From an uncultured Eubacteriales bacterium (GTDB lineage: Bacteria > Bacillota > Clostridia > Peptostreptococcales > Anaerovoracaceae), in NCBI GenBank assembly GCA_900551415.1, contig URWB01000008.1, forward strand, positions 1 to 31,362: 31,362 bases of DNA, read 5' to 3'. Under the pieces are notes generated by a model that was not told where the DNA came from, ran no database searches, and saw only the letters and a list, made by a program, of their open reading frames with translations. The translations under genes and the position numbers were made by a program. Positions 21,778-29,673 of this stretch are shown in pieces; within the stretch, counting starts at the first letter, position 1, and every line of letters starts with the position of its first letter.

Positions 21778-24700
21778 TTGAGTTATTACAAAGATTCCGA
21801 TTATTCGGACAAGCCGGAGAACAGGGATCCGAACACAGATCAGGTCGTTCACAGCAGACGCGCAAGACGTATGGAGCGAGAAGCCGCGGAACAAAAAGCG
21901 GAGCATACGCCCCATCGCGCGCAGCGAGAACACGCGAGCCGCGCACAAAACGCGCAGACGGAAGCCTCGCCTGACAACGGCAGTCAAAAACATCACAAAA
22001 AGAAAAAACACAAACTCAACAAGAAGCAATTCTTGAAGTTTGTCGTATGCGTAATTTTGGCAGTCGCGCTGCTCGGCATGACTTACGTCGGCGTGATTAT
22101 CATCAAAGCGCCTAAAATTGAAACGGGCAACATCTACAGTCTGCTTTCGCAAAGCTCCGTGCTCTATGATGACAAGGGGGAAATCATCGACAACGTCTTC
22201 GCGGATCAAAATCGAACGATTGTTGAGATTAACCAGATTCCAAAGGATGTACAACATGCCTTCATCGCGCTGGAGGATAAAACCTTCGAAACCCATCACG
22301 GCTTCAACATTATCCGTATCTTCGGCGCGATCAAAGACGCGGTACTGGGCGGCGGCTCCATCAGCGGCACCAGTACCATCACACAGCAATTGGCCAGAAA
22401 CCTCTATTTGACGGATAAAATGCAGGAGCGTTCCCTTTCTCGTAAGATCACAGAGGCCTATTACGCGGTCATTCTCGAAAAGAACCTCAGCAAATCCGAG
22501 ATTCTGGAAGCTTATCTGAATACCGTCAATTTCGGTTCTGGTTACGGCGTCCAGACCGCCGCGCAGGCTTATTTTTCGAAGGATATTCAAGATGTAACGC
22601 TCTTTGAGGCTGCCGCGCTTGCCGCGATGCCGCAGCTTCCGACCACCTACGCCTTGGTCAAACAGGTGTCCGCTGATTCTGTCACAGAGGATACCGACAA
22701 GCTGATCAAAAAGAACGGGGACTATGCCTACGTCTGGAACGACGCGGCCGCGAGCAGAATCAAAATTTGTTTGAAACTCATGCTTGAGCAGGGCTATATC
22801 TCGCAGGAAGCGTATGAGGAAGCTGTAAAAACCGAAATCAAGGATGTTGTCAATCCGAACATTGACGCGCTCAACGACGTTTCCAACTATTTCGCGGACT
22901 ATGTTATCACACAGGTAATCAAAGATCTGCAGGAACAGCTCGGCTATGACTATCAAAAAGCCCAAAGCATGGTTTACAACGGCGGACTTCAGATTTACAC
23001 GACCATGGATTCGCAAGCGCAGTCCGTTATCGAAAAAGAATACAAAAACGATGATAATTTCCCACAGCCGATTGGATATTCCAAAGACTCTAAGGGAAAT
23101 ATCAGAAGCAAAACAGGAGGCACCCTCCTCTATGCCTACAGCAACTATATCGAAAGCGATGGCACCTTCAAGCTTAAATCCAGTGAATATCAGTGGAACG
23201 ATGATGGCTCGCTGACGATTTTTGCAGGGAAACGCTTAGCGATCTACAATACCACAGTCGCCGGACAGACCGATTACAGCATCGAAATGAAGAGCATGTA
23301 CTCCATCGACAACGGAAAGTTCTACTCCATCCCGGGCGGCTACATCAATATTCCGCAGCCATATAAGAGTAGAGACAAGGATAATAACCTCATCATTTCC
23401 GCGCAGTTCTTTACTGATTATCCGGACTTCTTCGAAAAAGACGGCAAAAAACTTTCGACCAAGGAATATTCTCTGCGTCAAAAAGTCATCCAGCCGCAGT
23501 CCGCGATGACCATTGTAGACAACAAGACCGGCGCCATCAAGGCGATGATCGGCGGCCGCAAAACGGTCGGCAGAATGCTGTTTAACCGTGCCACCGCGAG
23601 CAGACAGCCGGGTTCCTCCATCAAACCGGTAGCGGTCTATGCCCCTGCCCTGCAGCGCAGCTTTGAGCTGGAAGCCGCAGGAGAAACCTTCCCGCTTGTA
23701 GACAACGGTTTTGACAGACAAGGCACGCACCTTTGGGGCGACTATATCACTACCGCTTCCATCGTCGATGATGAACCGACAAAGATCAACGGTAAGTTTT
23801 GGCCGGTGAACTCCTATCGTTCCTACCGCGGCCTGTATACCTTCCGTACCGCTCTGCAACAGTCTGTCAACGTCTGCGCGGTCAAGATCCTGTCACAGGT
23901 CGGCGTAGACTATGCCTTTGACATTGCTCAAAAATTTGGTCTTACCACCTTGGTAAAGGAGGGTGACAGCAACGATCTGAACCTCGCCGCACTCGGCATG
24001 GGCGGTCTGACCAAGGGTGTTTCAACACTGGAAATGGCAAGCGCTTATTCGGTCTTTGTCAATGACGGTAAGCTGAAGAGTTCCACCTGCTATACTAAGG
24101 TAACGAATAAAGCCGGAGATATCATTCTTGAACCGACCACCACCGAAAGCGATGTTTTGGACGCCGGCGTTGCCTGGATCATGCGCAACGTGCTGCAGAC
24201 TGTCGTTTCCGAGGGTATCGGCTCCTACGCGAGAGTATCCGGCGCCAATGTCGGCGGTAAAACCGGTACAACCTCTGACAGCTATGACATCTGGTTCGAT
24301 GGATTTACAGCGAACTACTCCGCTTCTATCTGGATCGGCACTGACGTCAATATCAAGCTTTCCTCGATGTCACCGAAGGCCGCGACACTCTGGGGCAAGA
24401 TTATCGGACAAATTGACGGCGCGAAAGGCGGCACCTACTCCAAACGACCAAGCAATGTAGTCAGCGCGACCATCGATACCAAGAGCGGCATGCTGGCAGT
24501 GGAAGGCGGCTCCGCGACGCGTACGGAGTATTTTACCAGCGGTACGCAGCCAAAAGAAGGCGGTACGCTGAAACAAACGGTGGCTATCTGTGATGAATCC
24601 GGCGAATTGGCAACACCGTCCTGCGGCAGCACTCATTCTGAAACCGGTATCATGCGCCCGTACATTCCAAACAAAAAAGTACGCGACTACTCCAATGAGC

Positions 24701-24906
24701 TTCCGCATTACTACTGTCATCTGCACAATCCAAATCCGGAGGTTTATCCTGCAAATCCGAAAAAAGACGTGACCATTGTCGAAGAACCGGAGCTGCCGCC
24801 GGATCCCGGTATTGTCGATGACCCTGACGATCCGAACTATGACCCGAATCAACCGCTGCCGGAACCCGGCGAAGACGACGATCCGGCTGTTGATGAAGAA
24901 GAATAA
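21778..24906 (+). CDS. Class A penicillin-binding protein (PBP1A type)
   Basis: 1042 residues from TTG 21778, preferred because AGGGGTG sits 6 nt upstream. The GTG at 21769 lies inside that RBS. A bifunctional cell-wall synthase that polymerises lipid II and cross-links peptidoglycan. A long, basic cytoplasmic tail (1-84, ending in HHKKKKHKLNKKQ) precedes one membrane anchor (about 85-110). The GT51 glycosyltransferase has ALEDKTFETHHGFNIIRI (catalytic E near 165) and GGSISGTSTITQQLARNLYL. The transpeptidase has SRQPGSSIKPVAVY (S in SxxK near 611), SVN in LQQSVNVCAV and GGKTGTTSD near 827. The C-terminus is an acidic, proline-rich tail rich in EEPELPPDPG-type repeats. A terminator follows. 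Confidence 0.96.
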   Translation: MSYYKDSDYSDKPENRDPNTDQVVHSRRARRMEREAAEQKAEHTPHRAQREHASRAQNAQTEASPDNGSQKHHKKKKHKLNKKQFLKFVVCVILAVALLGMTYVGVIIIKAPKIETGNIYSLLSQSSVLYDDKGEIIDNVFADQNRTIVEINQIPKDVQHAFIALEDKTFETHHGFNIIRIFGAIKDAVLGGGSISGTSTITQQLARNLYLTDKMQERSLSRKITEAYYAVILEKNLSKSEILEAYLNTVNFGSGYGVQTAAQAYFSKDIQDVTLFEAAALAAMPQLPTTYALVKQVSADSVTEDTDKLIKKNGDYAYVWNDAAASRIKICLKLMLEQGYISQEAYEEAVKTEIKDVVNPNIDALNDVSNYFADYVITQVIKDLQEQLGYDYQKAQSMVYNGGLQIYTTMDSQAQSVIEKEYKNDDNFPQPIGYSKDSKGNIRSKTGGTLLYAYSNYIESDGTFKLKSSEYQWNDDGSLTIFAGKRLAIYNTTVAGQTDYSIEMKSMYSIDNGKFYSIPGGYINIPQPYKSRDKDNNLIISAQFFTDYPDFFEKDGKKLSTKEYSLRQKVIQPQSAMTIVDNKTGAIKAMIGGRKTVGRMLFNRATASRQPGSSIKPVAVYAPALQRSFELEAAGETFPLVDNGFDRQGTHLWGDYITTASIVDDEPTKINGKFWPVNSYRSYRGLYTFRTALQQSVNVCAVKILSQVGVDYAFDIAQKFGLTTLVKEGDSNDLNLAALGMGGLTKGVSTLEMASAYSVFVNDGKLKSSTCYTKVTNKAGDIILEPTTTESDVLDAGVAWIMRNVLQTVVSEGIGSYARVSGANVGGKTGTTSDSYDIWFDGFTANYSASIWIGTDVNIKLSSMSPKAATLWGKIIGQIDGAKGGTYSKRPSNVVSATIDTKSGMLAVEGGSATRTEYFTSGTQPKEGGTLKQTVAICDESGELATPSCGSTHSETGIMRPYIPNKKVRDYSNELPHYYCHLHNPNPEVYPANPKKDVTIVEEPELPPDPGIVDDPDDPNYDPNQPLPEPGEDDDPAVDEEE

Positions 24907-24954
24907 AGGTGAATGAATAAACGCGCATCCCTGCCACAGGACACTGCGCGCGGC

Positions 24955-25004
24955 AAAAAAGAGACACCATACAAACTTACTCGTACGGTGTCTCTTTATT
25001 TTTA
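24955..25004 (+). terminator. Bidirectional terminator between the PBP gene and queA
   Basis: GAGACACC-A-TAC pairs with GTA-C-GGTGTCTC (one mismatch, 10-nt loop) with AAAAAA on one side and TTTATTTTT on the other. It serves the convergent PBP gene and the ruv-queA operon, whose last gene ends at 25120. Confidence 0.85.
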
Positions 25005-25119
25005 TGTAGGAAATATCACGCAGCAATATTTGCAGAATCACGACAAAAGCACCTTGCGGAGCATCATGCGTGAAACTAGCAATCCATGCTGTCACGGACA
25101 CGTTTGTCAGCCGAAGGTA

Positions 25120-26169
25120 TCATTTGATAAACATCGCGTCGCCATAGCTAAAGAAACGGTATTTTTCTTTGACCGCGATCCGGTACACGCGCAGGATATC
25201 CTCTCTGTTATACAATGCCGAAATCAGCATCAATAGCGTGGACTTTGGCAAATGGAAGTTCGTAATCAACGCGTTGATAATCTTAAATTGGTATCCGGGA
25301 TAGATAAAGATTCCTGTTGATCCATGCCCTGCCTGCACCAGATACCTACCGCTTGCCTCATCATACTGTGCCGCACTCTCTACCGTTCTGGTTGAAGTTG
25401 TGCCGACGGAAACGATGCGGCCTCCGGACAAAATGGTTTCATTGATCGTCCGCGCGGTTTCCTCGTCGACGAAGTATTCTTCAAAATGCATGTGATGATC
25501 TTCAATCTGCTCTGCTTTGACCGGACGAAAGGTTCCGATACCGACATGCAGCGTCACATAAGCCAGCTTCACGCCCTTAGCCTTCGCCTTTTCCAAAAGC
25601 TCCGGCGTGAAATGAAGCCCTGCTGTCGGCGCCGCGACCGAACCCTCGTTTTTCGCATAGACAGTCTGATAGCGATCTTTATCCTCAAGGTTATTTTCTC
25701 TTTCGATGTACGGCGGAAGCGGCATCTGCCCGAGTTCCTCCAGACGTTCCAAAAAAATACCCTCATACTCGAATTTTACGATGCGCGTTCCATCTTCGCC
25801 GTAATCCTGCACGACCGCGCGAAAAAGCTTCTCATCCGAAAATGTCACTGCATCTCCCGGTTTCAGCCGTTTGCCCGGTCTAACCATCGTCTCCCAGACA
25901 TCCCCTTCGATACGCTTGATCAGCAGGAATTCTACCTTCGCGCCGGTGCCTTCCTTAGTACCGTAAAGCCTTGCTGGAAGCACTTTTGAGTTGTTGAGTA
26001 CCAGGCAATCCGTCGGTTTCAACTCGTCGATGATATCATAAAAATGTTTATGCGCCACCTCTCCGGTTTTTCTGTCAACGACCATCAGCCGCGAGCAATC
26101 TCTTTTTTGCGCCGGAGTCTGCGCGATCAGTTCCTGTGGTAATTCATAGTCAAAATCATTGATATGCAT
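25120..26169 (-). CDS. queA: S-adenosylmethionine:tRNA ribosyltransferase-isomerase
   Basis: 349 residues from ATG 26169 (MHINDFDYELPQELIAQTPA, the normal QueA start, with AGGGA upstream). The longer frame to 26250 has no support. QueA transfers the ribosyl part of SAM to preQ1 in tRNA and rearranges it to epoxyqueuosine, in queuosine synthesis. Family motifs: DRKTGEVAHKHFYDI, VLNNSKVLPARLYG, EGSVAAPTAGLHFTPELL, YVTLHVGIGTFRPVKAE, HMHFEEYFVDEETA, VGTTSTRTVES and STGIFIYPGYQFK near the C-terminus. It is last in the ruvC-ruvA-ruvB-queA run. The usual neighbour tgt is absent here. Confidence 0.96.
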   Translation of the reverse strand: MHINDFDYELPQELIAQTPAQKRDCSRLMVVDRKTGEVAHKHFYDIIDELKPTDCLVLNNSKVLPARLYGTKEGTGAKVEFLLIKRIEGDVWETMVRPGKRLKPGDAVTFSDEKLFRAVVQDYGEDGTRIVKFEYEGIFLERLEELGQMPLPPYIERENNLEDKDRYQTVYAKNEGSVAAPTAGLHFTPELLEKAKAKGVKLAYVTLHVGIGTFRPVKAEQIEDHHMHFEEYFVDEETARTINETILSGGRIVSVGTTSTRTVESAAQYDEASGRYLVQAGHGSTGIFIYPGYQFKIINALITNFHLPKSTLLMLISALYNREDILRVYRIAVKEKYRFFSYGDAMFIK

Positions 26170-26288
26170 GTTGTTTTTCCCTATATCTTCTATTATTTTT
26201 ATCTCAACAGCGCGGCAAAACGCCCTGCATCTTTGAGGCTCTCCGATCATTCGGACGAAAGATCTGCCTCTTTGTCTGTCAGTCGGGC

Positions 26289-27323
26289 TCAGTCAGTCGC
26301 GTCGTTCTCCGCGTTTTTATCCTCATCTCCATAAGGTAAGCCTAAATGGTGATAGCCTGCCTGTGAAACCATGCGTCCTTTTTGCGTGCGATACAATAAG
26401 CCCGATTGAATCAAATACGGCTCGTACACGTCCTCAATCGTTACACGTTCCTCTCCGATGGAAGCCGCGATCGTATCAATACCTACCGGCCCACCGTTGA
26501 AACGCTCGATGATCGCGCTCAAAATTTCTCTGTCGAGCCGTTCGAGCCCAAGCCCGTCCACTCCCAACGCCGCAAGGCCCTCTTGGGTAATGTCAATGTT
26601 AATACTGCCGTCACCCTTGACCTGTGAAAAGTCCCGGATGCGTTTCAGCATACGATTTGCTACACGCGGCGTACCGCGAGAGCGTTTCGCCATTTCCGTC
26701 AGCGATGCATCGTCAATATCGACATGCAGGATCGATGCCGTCCTGCGTATGATCTGCTTTAGTTCCTCGGTTGTATAAAGTTCGAATTTGCTGATAACAC
26801 CGAATCGGTCCCTGAGCGGCGCGGACAGGCTTCCGGCTCTGGTCGTCGCGCCGATTAGCGTGAATTTCGCCAGGTCAAGACGGATCGATCTGGCTGAAGG
26901 TCCTTTGCCGATGATAATATCCAAGGCGTAATCCTCCATAGCAGAGTACAGAACTTCCTCTACGGAACGATTCAGGCGATGAATCTCGTCAATAAAAAGC
27001 ACGTCGTTCTCATTCAAATTGGTGAGAATCGCCGCCAGATCGCCAGCGCGTTCGATAGCCGGGCCTGACGTGATCTTGATATCCACATCCAACTCGTTAG
27101 CAATGATGCCGGCCAACGTCGTCTTGCCGAGTCCCGGCGGACCGTAAAATAAGACATGATCGAGCGGTTCATGTCTGAGCTTGGCTGCCTGTATAAATAT
27201 TTTTAAATTCTCTTTGACACCCTGCTGCCCGATGTACTCATCCAAATGCTGCGGCCGCAGGCTCGCTTCTTGTCTGGACTCACCGGGATTTGCTCCCGCA
27301 GACGTGATTCTTTCATTCTCCAT
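26289..27323 (-). CDS. ruvB: Holliday junction branch migration ATPase RuvB
   Basis: 344 residues. RuvB is the AAA+ hexamer that with RuvA drives branch migration of Holliday junctions in recombinational repair. SLRPQHLDEYIGQQ starts the ATPase domain. Walker A GPPGLGKT is at 61-68, Walker B is VLFIDEIHRLNRSVEE, sensor 1 and arginine finger are IGATTRAGSLSAPLRDRFG, and the winged-helix C-terminus shows VTIEDVYEPYLIQSGLL, RTQKGRMVS and HLGLPYG. Start ATG 27323 has GAGGG upstream. It lies 62 bp after ruvA and 119 bp before queA. That gap holds a hairpin TCCGA-TCAT-TCGGA but no clear terminator. Confidence 0.97.
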   Translation of the reverse strand: MENERITSAGANPGESRQEASLRPQHLDEYIGQQGVKENLKIFIQAAKLRHEPLDHVLFYGPPGLGKTTLAGIIANELDVDIKITSGPAIERAGDLAAILTNLNENDVLFIDEIHRLNRSVEEVLYSAMEDYALDIIIGKGPSARSIRLDLAKFTLIGATTRAGSLSAPLRDRFGVISKFELYTTEELKQIIRRTASILHVDIDDASLTEMAKRSRGTPRVANRMLKRIRDFSQVKGDGSINIDITQEGLAALGVDGLGLERLDREILSAIIERFNGGPVGIDTIAASIGEERVTIEDVYEPYLIQSGLLYRTQKGRMVSQAGYHHLGLPYGDEDKNAENDATD

Positions 27324-27385
27324 ATCCGGTTTCCCTCGTTTCTTCTGTTATCAGCGCCGCACGAAAGTGCTCCTGCCGCGCGTCC

Positions 27386-28003
27386 TCAGAACAGGTTTTT
27401 TAAGGCCTTTTTGATATAGGCTTCGCAGGAAAGGTCTTCTTCCGCAACCTTTGCGACCGCCGCGAAAGCTTCTGCTTTGGTGTAGCCGAGCGCAATCAGC
27501 GCGTTGATGGCCTCTGTCCTGCTGTCCGGCATGCCCTCGGCCGCTGCGGATACTGCCTCATTGCCAAATCCATCCGCGCGGTTTTCTGAAACTTCCAGCT
27601 TGCCCAATTTATCCTTTAATTCGAGAATCAATCTCTCCGCGGTTTTTTTCCCTACGCCGTTGGCTTTGCTGATTTCCTTCACATCTTCAAAGAGAATCGC
27701 GCGCCGCAGTGTGTCCGCGGACATGGAACCCATCATCGACATCGCCGCTTTCGCGCCGACGCCGTTTACAGTAATCAACATGCGAAACAGCTCCAGACTT
27801 TCTTTGTTGTGAAAGCCGTACAGACTGATGTCATCCTCCTTGACGATCATCAGGGTATAAACCATCACTTCCTCGCCTTCCCGCGAACGATACAACGGGG
27901 AGCCGGCGGGTACATGGACCGCGAAGCCGATGCCGGAAGCTGTCTCCACCACAATGCCTGATTCGAACGTCATCGCGTAGGTGCCGCGGATATATTTTAT
28001 CAT
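27386..28003 (-). CDS. ruvA: Holliday junction DNA helicase subunit RuvA
   Basis: 205 residues from ATG 28003 (MIKYIRGTYA, the usual RuvA start, with GGAG 5 nt upstream). The frame is open to 28087 but the extension is repeat-derived. RuvA tetramers bind the four-way junction and load RuvB. The N-terminal OB fold includes GIGFAVHVPAGS and LYGFHNKESLELFRMLITV. The two helix-hairpin-helix motifs are VNGVGAKAAMSMMG and ANGVGKKTAERLILELKDKLG, and the RuvB-binding domain is EAINALIALGYTKAEAFAAV. It is separated from ruvC by an unusual 404-bp repeat-rich gap. Confidence 0.96.
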   Translation of the reverse strand: MIKYIRGTYAMTFESGIVVETASGIGFAVHVPAGSPLYRSREGEEVMVYTLMIVKEDDISLYGFHNKESLELFRMLITVNGVGAKAAMSMMGSMSADTLRRAILFEDVKEISKANGVGKKTAERLILELKDKLGKLEVSENRADGFGNEAVSAAAEGMPDSRTEAINALIALGYTKAEAFAAVAKVAEEDLSCEAYIKKALKNLF

Positions 28004-28039
28004 ACAAACTCCATTCTGCCGCGGTCTGTGCCGCGGCAC

Positions 28040-28103
28040 AAAGATTCTTATCATTGGTCCGGACGCGATACGGCTCTGCTCTCGCATCCTGCTCGGCCCT
28101 TAA
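28040..28103. repeat. Leader repeat R3 upstream of ruvA
   Basis: On minus GGCCGAG.AGGATGCGAGAG, CAGAGCCG, CGTCCGG and CCAATG match, in the same order and spacing, R1 in the coaX leader. Confidence 0.5.
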
Positions 28104-28325
28104 AGCGCCACGTGCTAAAGCACTGCGCTTCTTGGCGTGAGGCCTGCCTCGCTTCTGTCTTCGCCTTACGGCTCGCCACTCAGCGGGCTAGGGCTGCAAA
28201 TCGCCTGCTACGACTTGTTCCTAGCCAGCTGAAGCTGGGGAACAAAAGCAGAAGGTCTGTTTTGCCATTCAAACTTCGTTTGCTCTCGTTTTCATGGAAC
28301 AGAACCATTCCCTCGGACACCTGAC

Positions 28326-28386
28326 TTGCATCTGCTCTACTCTCGTCTTCGACTCGGTATCGCAGTGCCAAGATCATTGTACCTCT
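28326..28386. repeat. Leader repeat R2 downstream of ruvC
   Basis: On minus TACAATG.TCTTG.CAC.GCGA..CCGAGTCGAA-GACGAGAG.AGAGC aligns with R1 (TATAATGTCCTTGTCACAGCGA..CCGAGTCGAAAGACGAGAG.AGAGC) almost base for base over about 55 bp with one single-base gap. Confidence 0.6.
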
Positions 28387-28407
28387 TTTGGGCTGGCTGC
28401 GCAAGGC

Positions 28408-28911
28408 TTAAATCCCGCTGCGAATGCGAAAGGGGCGCTTATGGCCGCCTGCGTGTCCGTGACAGATGGCTGCTGCCAGCGCGTCGGCGGTATCATCCGG
28501 TTTCGGCACAGCTTCCAGATTGAGGATTGCCTTAACCATCGCCTGCATCTGTTTCTTGTCCGCTCTGCCGTAGCCAACCAGCGCCTGTTTGATCTGCAGC
28601 GGCGTATACTCGCTGATAGCAAGTCCCGCCTGTGCGCAGGCGAGTACCGCGACGCCACGTGCTTCACCAACTAGAATCGCGGTTTTGGCGTTATTGTTAA
28701 AAAACAGTTCCTCGATGGAAGCCTCTTCCGGCTGATATCTGCGGATGATCTCCGAGAGCTCATCATACAAAAGCTTCAATCTCTGCGGCATCTCCATGCT
28801 GTTGTCTGTCAGGATCGAGCCATAGGCGATGACCTCGAACTTGTTCCCTTTCATATCTAAAACCCCGTAGCCAAGAATGGCGTAGCCGGGATCTATACCC
28901 AAAATTCGCAA
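28408..28911 (-). CDS. ruvC: Holliday junction resolvase RuvC
   Basis: 167 residues, the RNase H-fold endonuclease that cuts Holliday junctions symmetrically. The acidic active site is intact: D7 in MRILGIDPGYAILGYG, E67 in ASIEELFFNNNAKTA, and D140/D143 in PKPDDTADALAAAICH. RYQPEEASIEELFF and YTPLQIKQALVGYGRADKKQ are also typical. Start ATG 28911 is preceded by AAAGGAG. It heads the ruvC-ruvA-ruvB-queA series and is transcribed from a strong promoter at 29052-29080 carrying a LexA-like box. Confidence 0.97.
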   Translation of the reverse strand: MRILGIDPGYAILGYGVLDMKGNKFEVIAYGSILTDNSMEMPQRLKLLYDELSEIIRRYQPEEASIEELFFNNNAKTAILVGEARGVAVLACAQAGLAISEYTPLQIKQALVGYGRADKKQMQAMVKAILNLEAVPKPDDTADALAAAICHGHAGGHKRPFRIRSGI

Positions 28912-29051
28912 GTTGTGACTCTCCTTTCATCCTTGTCTTACGTAAACTTCTCATCGTCTGCATCCGCTTGTGCGCGGCAGTTTCATTTGAAGATTCCAAT
29001 CGCGCGTAGGTTCTGTTTTTGCGGTCTGTTCGCGCTCACCGTAACAATATT

Positions 29052-29080
29052 ATTATAGCATGCGAACGTCTGTTTGTCCA
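29052..29080 (-). promoter_or_regulatory. Promoter of the ruvC operon
   Basis: TGGACA (29080-29075), 17-bp spacer, TATAAT (29057-29052) with extended TGC, a near-consensus promoter reading toward ruvC. Confidence 0.8.
29063..29076. promoter_or_regulatory. LexA (Cheo-type SOS) box
   Basis: CGAACGTCTGTTTG, compared with the Gram-positive consensus CGAAC-RNRY-GTTYG, differs at one specified position. It fills the spacer of the ruvC promoter, where LexA binding would block polymerase. Confidence 0.7.
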
Positions 29081-29103
29081 CACATTTTGTTACGGAAAAC
29101 AGC

Positions 29104-29132
29104 TTGAAACAAAGCGCTTTCTGTGCTAAAAT
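29104..29132 (+). promoter_or_regulatory. Promoter of argR-recN
   Basis: TTGAAA (29104-29109), 17-bp spacer, TAAAAT (29127-29132) with extended TGC. The A/T-rich segment after it (29139-29155, GAATTTATAATTAT) is loosely like an ARG box and may mediate autoregulation, but the match is weak. Confidence 0.65.
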
Positions 29133-29190
29133 CGGGGTAGAATTTATAATTATGCGAAAGTATGCACACAGCATCGGACGGGAGGTTCTC

Positions 29191-29673
29191 ATGCGATATT
29201 CCAGACAGAATAAGATTATTGAGTTGATTGAAAACAACGAAATCGATACACAGGAAAAGCTGGCGGCTCTTTTGAAGGAATGCGGCTTTGAAGTGACACA
29301 GGCCACAATATCCAGAGATATCAAGGAGCTTCAGTTGGTCAAGACGCTTTCCCCGAGCGGTAAATATAAATATGCGGTGCATAAATCCGTCGATCTGCCT
29401 GTCTCCGACCGTTTCATCAAGATTTTTAGAGAAACCATCACTTCGGTCGCCAGTTCCGGCAATTTGATCGTGGTCAAAACCCTTTCCGGCTGTGCGCCGG
29501 CGGCAGCGGAAGCGGTCGATACCTCAAGGTTCCCGCATATTATCGGTTCTATCGCAGGTGACAATACCTTCCTTTTGGTTGCGGATGATCCTGCTAATGT
29601 CAGTGAAATTATGGACGCATTCAATGAAATGCTCCTTGCGAGAGGCAAAGATGATTCATCATATCAGTATTAA
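29191..29673 (+). CDS. argR: Arginine repressor ArgR
   Basis: 160 residues from ATG 29191 (GGGAGG 5 nt upstream). The longer in-frame starts upstream are not supported. The N-terminal winged helix contains KIIELIENNEIDTQEKLAAL and the recognition segment VTQATISRDIKELQLVK. The C-terminal hexamerisation and arginine-binding domain ends with RFPHIIGSIAGDNTFLLVAD. ArgR represses arginine biosynthesis and activates catabolism when arginine is bound. Its 3' end overlaps recN by 23 bp. The argR-recN pair is a conserved arrangement in Firmicutes. Confidence 0.95.
   Translation: MRYSRQNKIIELIENNEIDTQEKLAALLKECGFEVTQATISRDIKELQLVKTLSPSGKYKYAVHKSVDLPVSDRFIKIFRETITSVASSGNLIVVKTLSGCAPAAAEAVDTSRFPHIIGSIAGDNTFLLVADDPANVSEIMDAFNEMLLARGKDDSSYQY

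Larger units (their letters stand above)
28004..28407. other. 404-bp repeat-rich, structured gap between ruvC and ruvA
   Basis: No family RNA or protein recognised. Read on minus (the direction of ruvA transcription) it holds: a possible promoter TTGCGC-17-TACAAT near 28381-28409; repeat R2 right after it; a hairpin TTGTTCC..CCAGC-TTCA-GCTGG..GGAACAA near 28213-28246; a hairpin GCGC.GTGCTTTAGCAC..GCGC near 28105-28128; repeat R3; and GCCGCGG-CACAGA-CCGCGGC just before ruvA. A 65-codon frame from ATG 28377 to 28180 (with AGAGG 4 nt upstream) spans half of it. Its sequence looks like translated repeat, and I do not call it a gene. Confidence 0.6.
29039..29095. promoter_or_regulatory. 9-bp inverted repeat flanking the ruvC promoter
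   Basis: CCGTAACAA (29039-29047) and TTGTTACGG (29087-29095) are perfectly complementary and bracket the whole -35/-10 region with a 39-bp spacer. No known operator recognised. It could be a looping site or chance. Confidence 0.4.

Noticed and set aside
21757..23016. 419-codon minus-strand open frame opposite the PBP gene
   Set aside because: It lies wholly against the strongly supported class A PBP and its translation shows no family motif.
26170..26288. Terminator or new promoter between ruvB and queA
   Set aside because: There is a nested hairpin (TCCGA-TCAT-TCGGA inside GAGGC/GCCTC), but no U tract and no convincing -35/-10 pair.
28180..28377. 65-codon frame in the ruvC-ruvA gap as a gene
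   Set aside because: It has an RBS-like AGAGG but its start coincides with repeat R2, it resembles the non-coding R1 translation, and no domain is recognised. It is mentioned under the gap feature instead.
29139..29155. ARG box in the argR leader
   Set aside because: A/T-rich and roughly palindromic, but half-site spacing does not fit TGAAT-N4-ATTCA. Noted only as a weak possibility.
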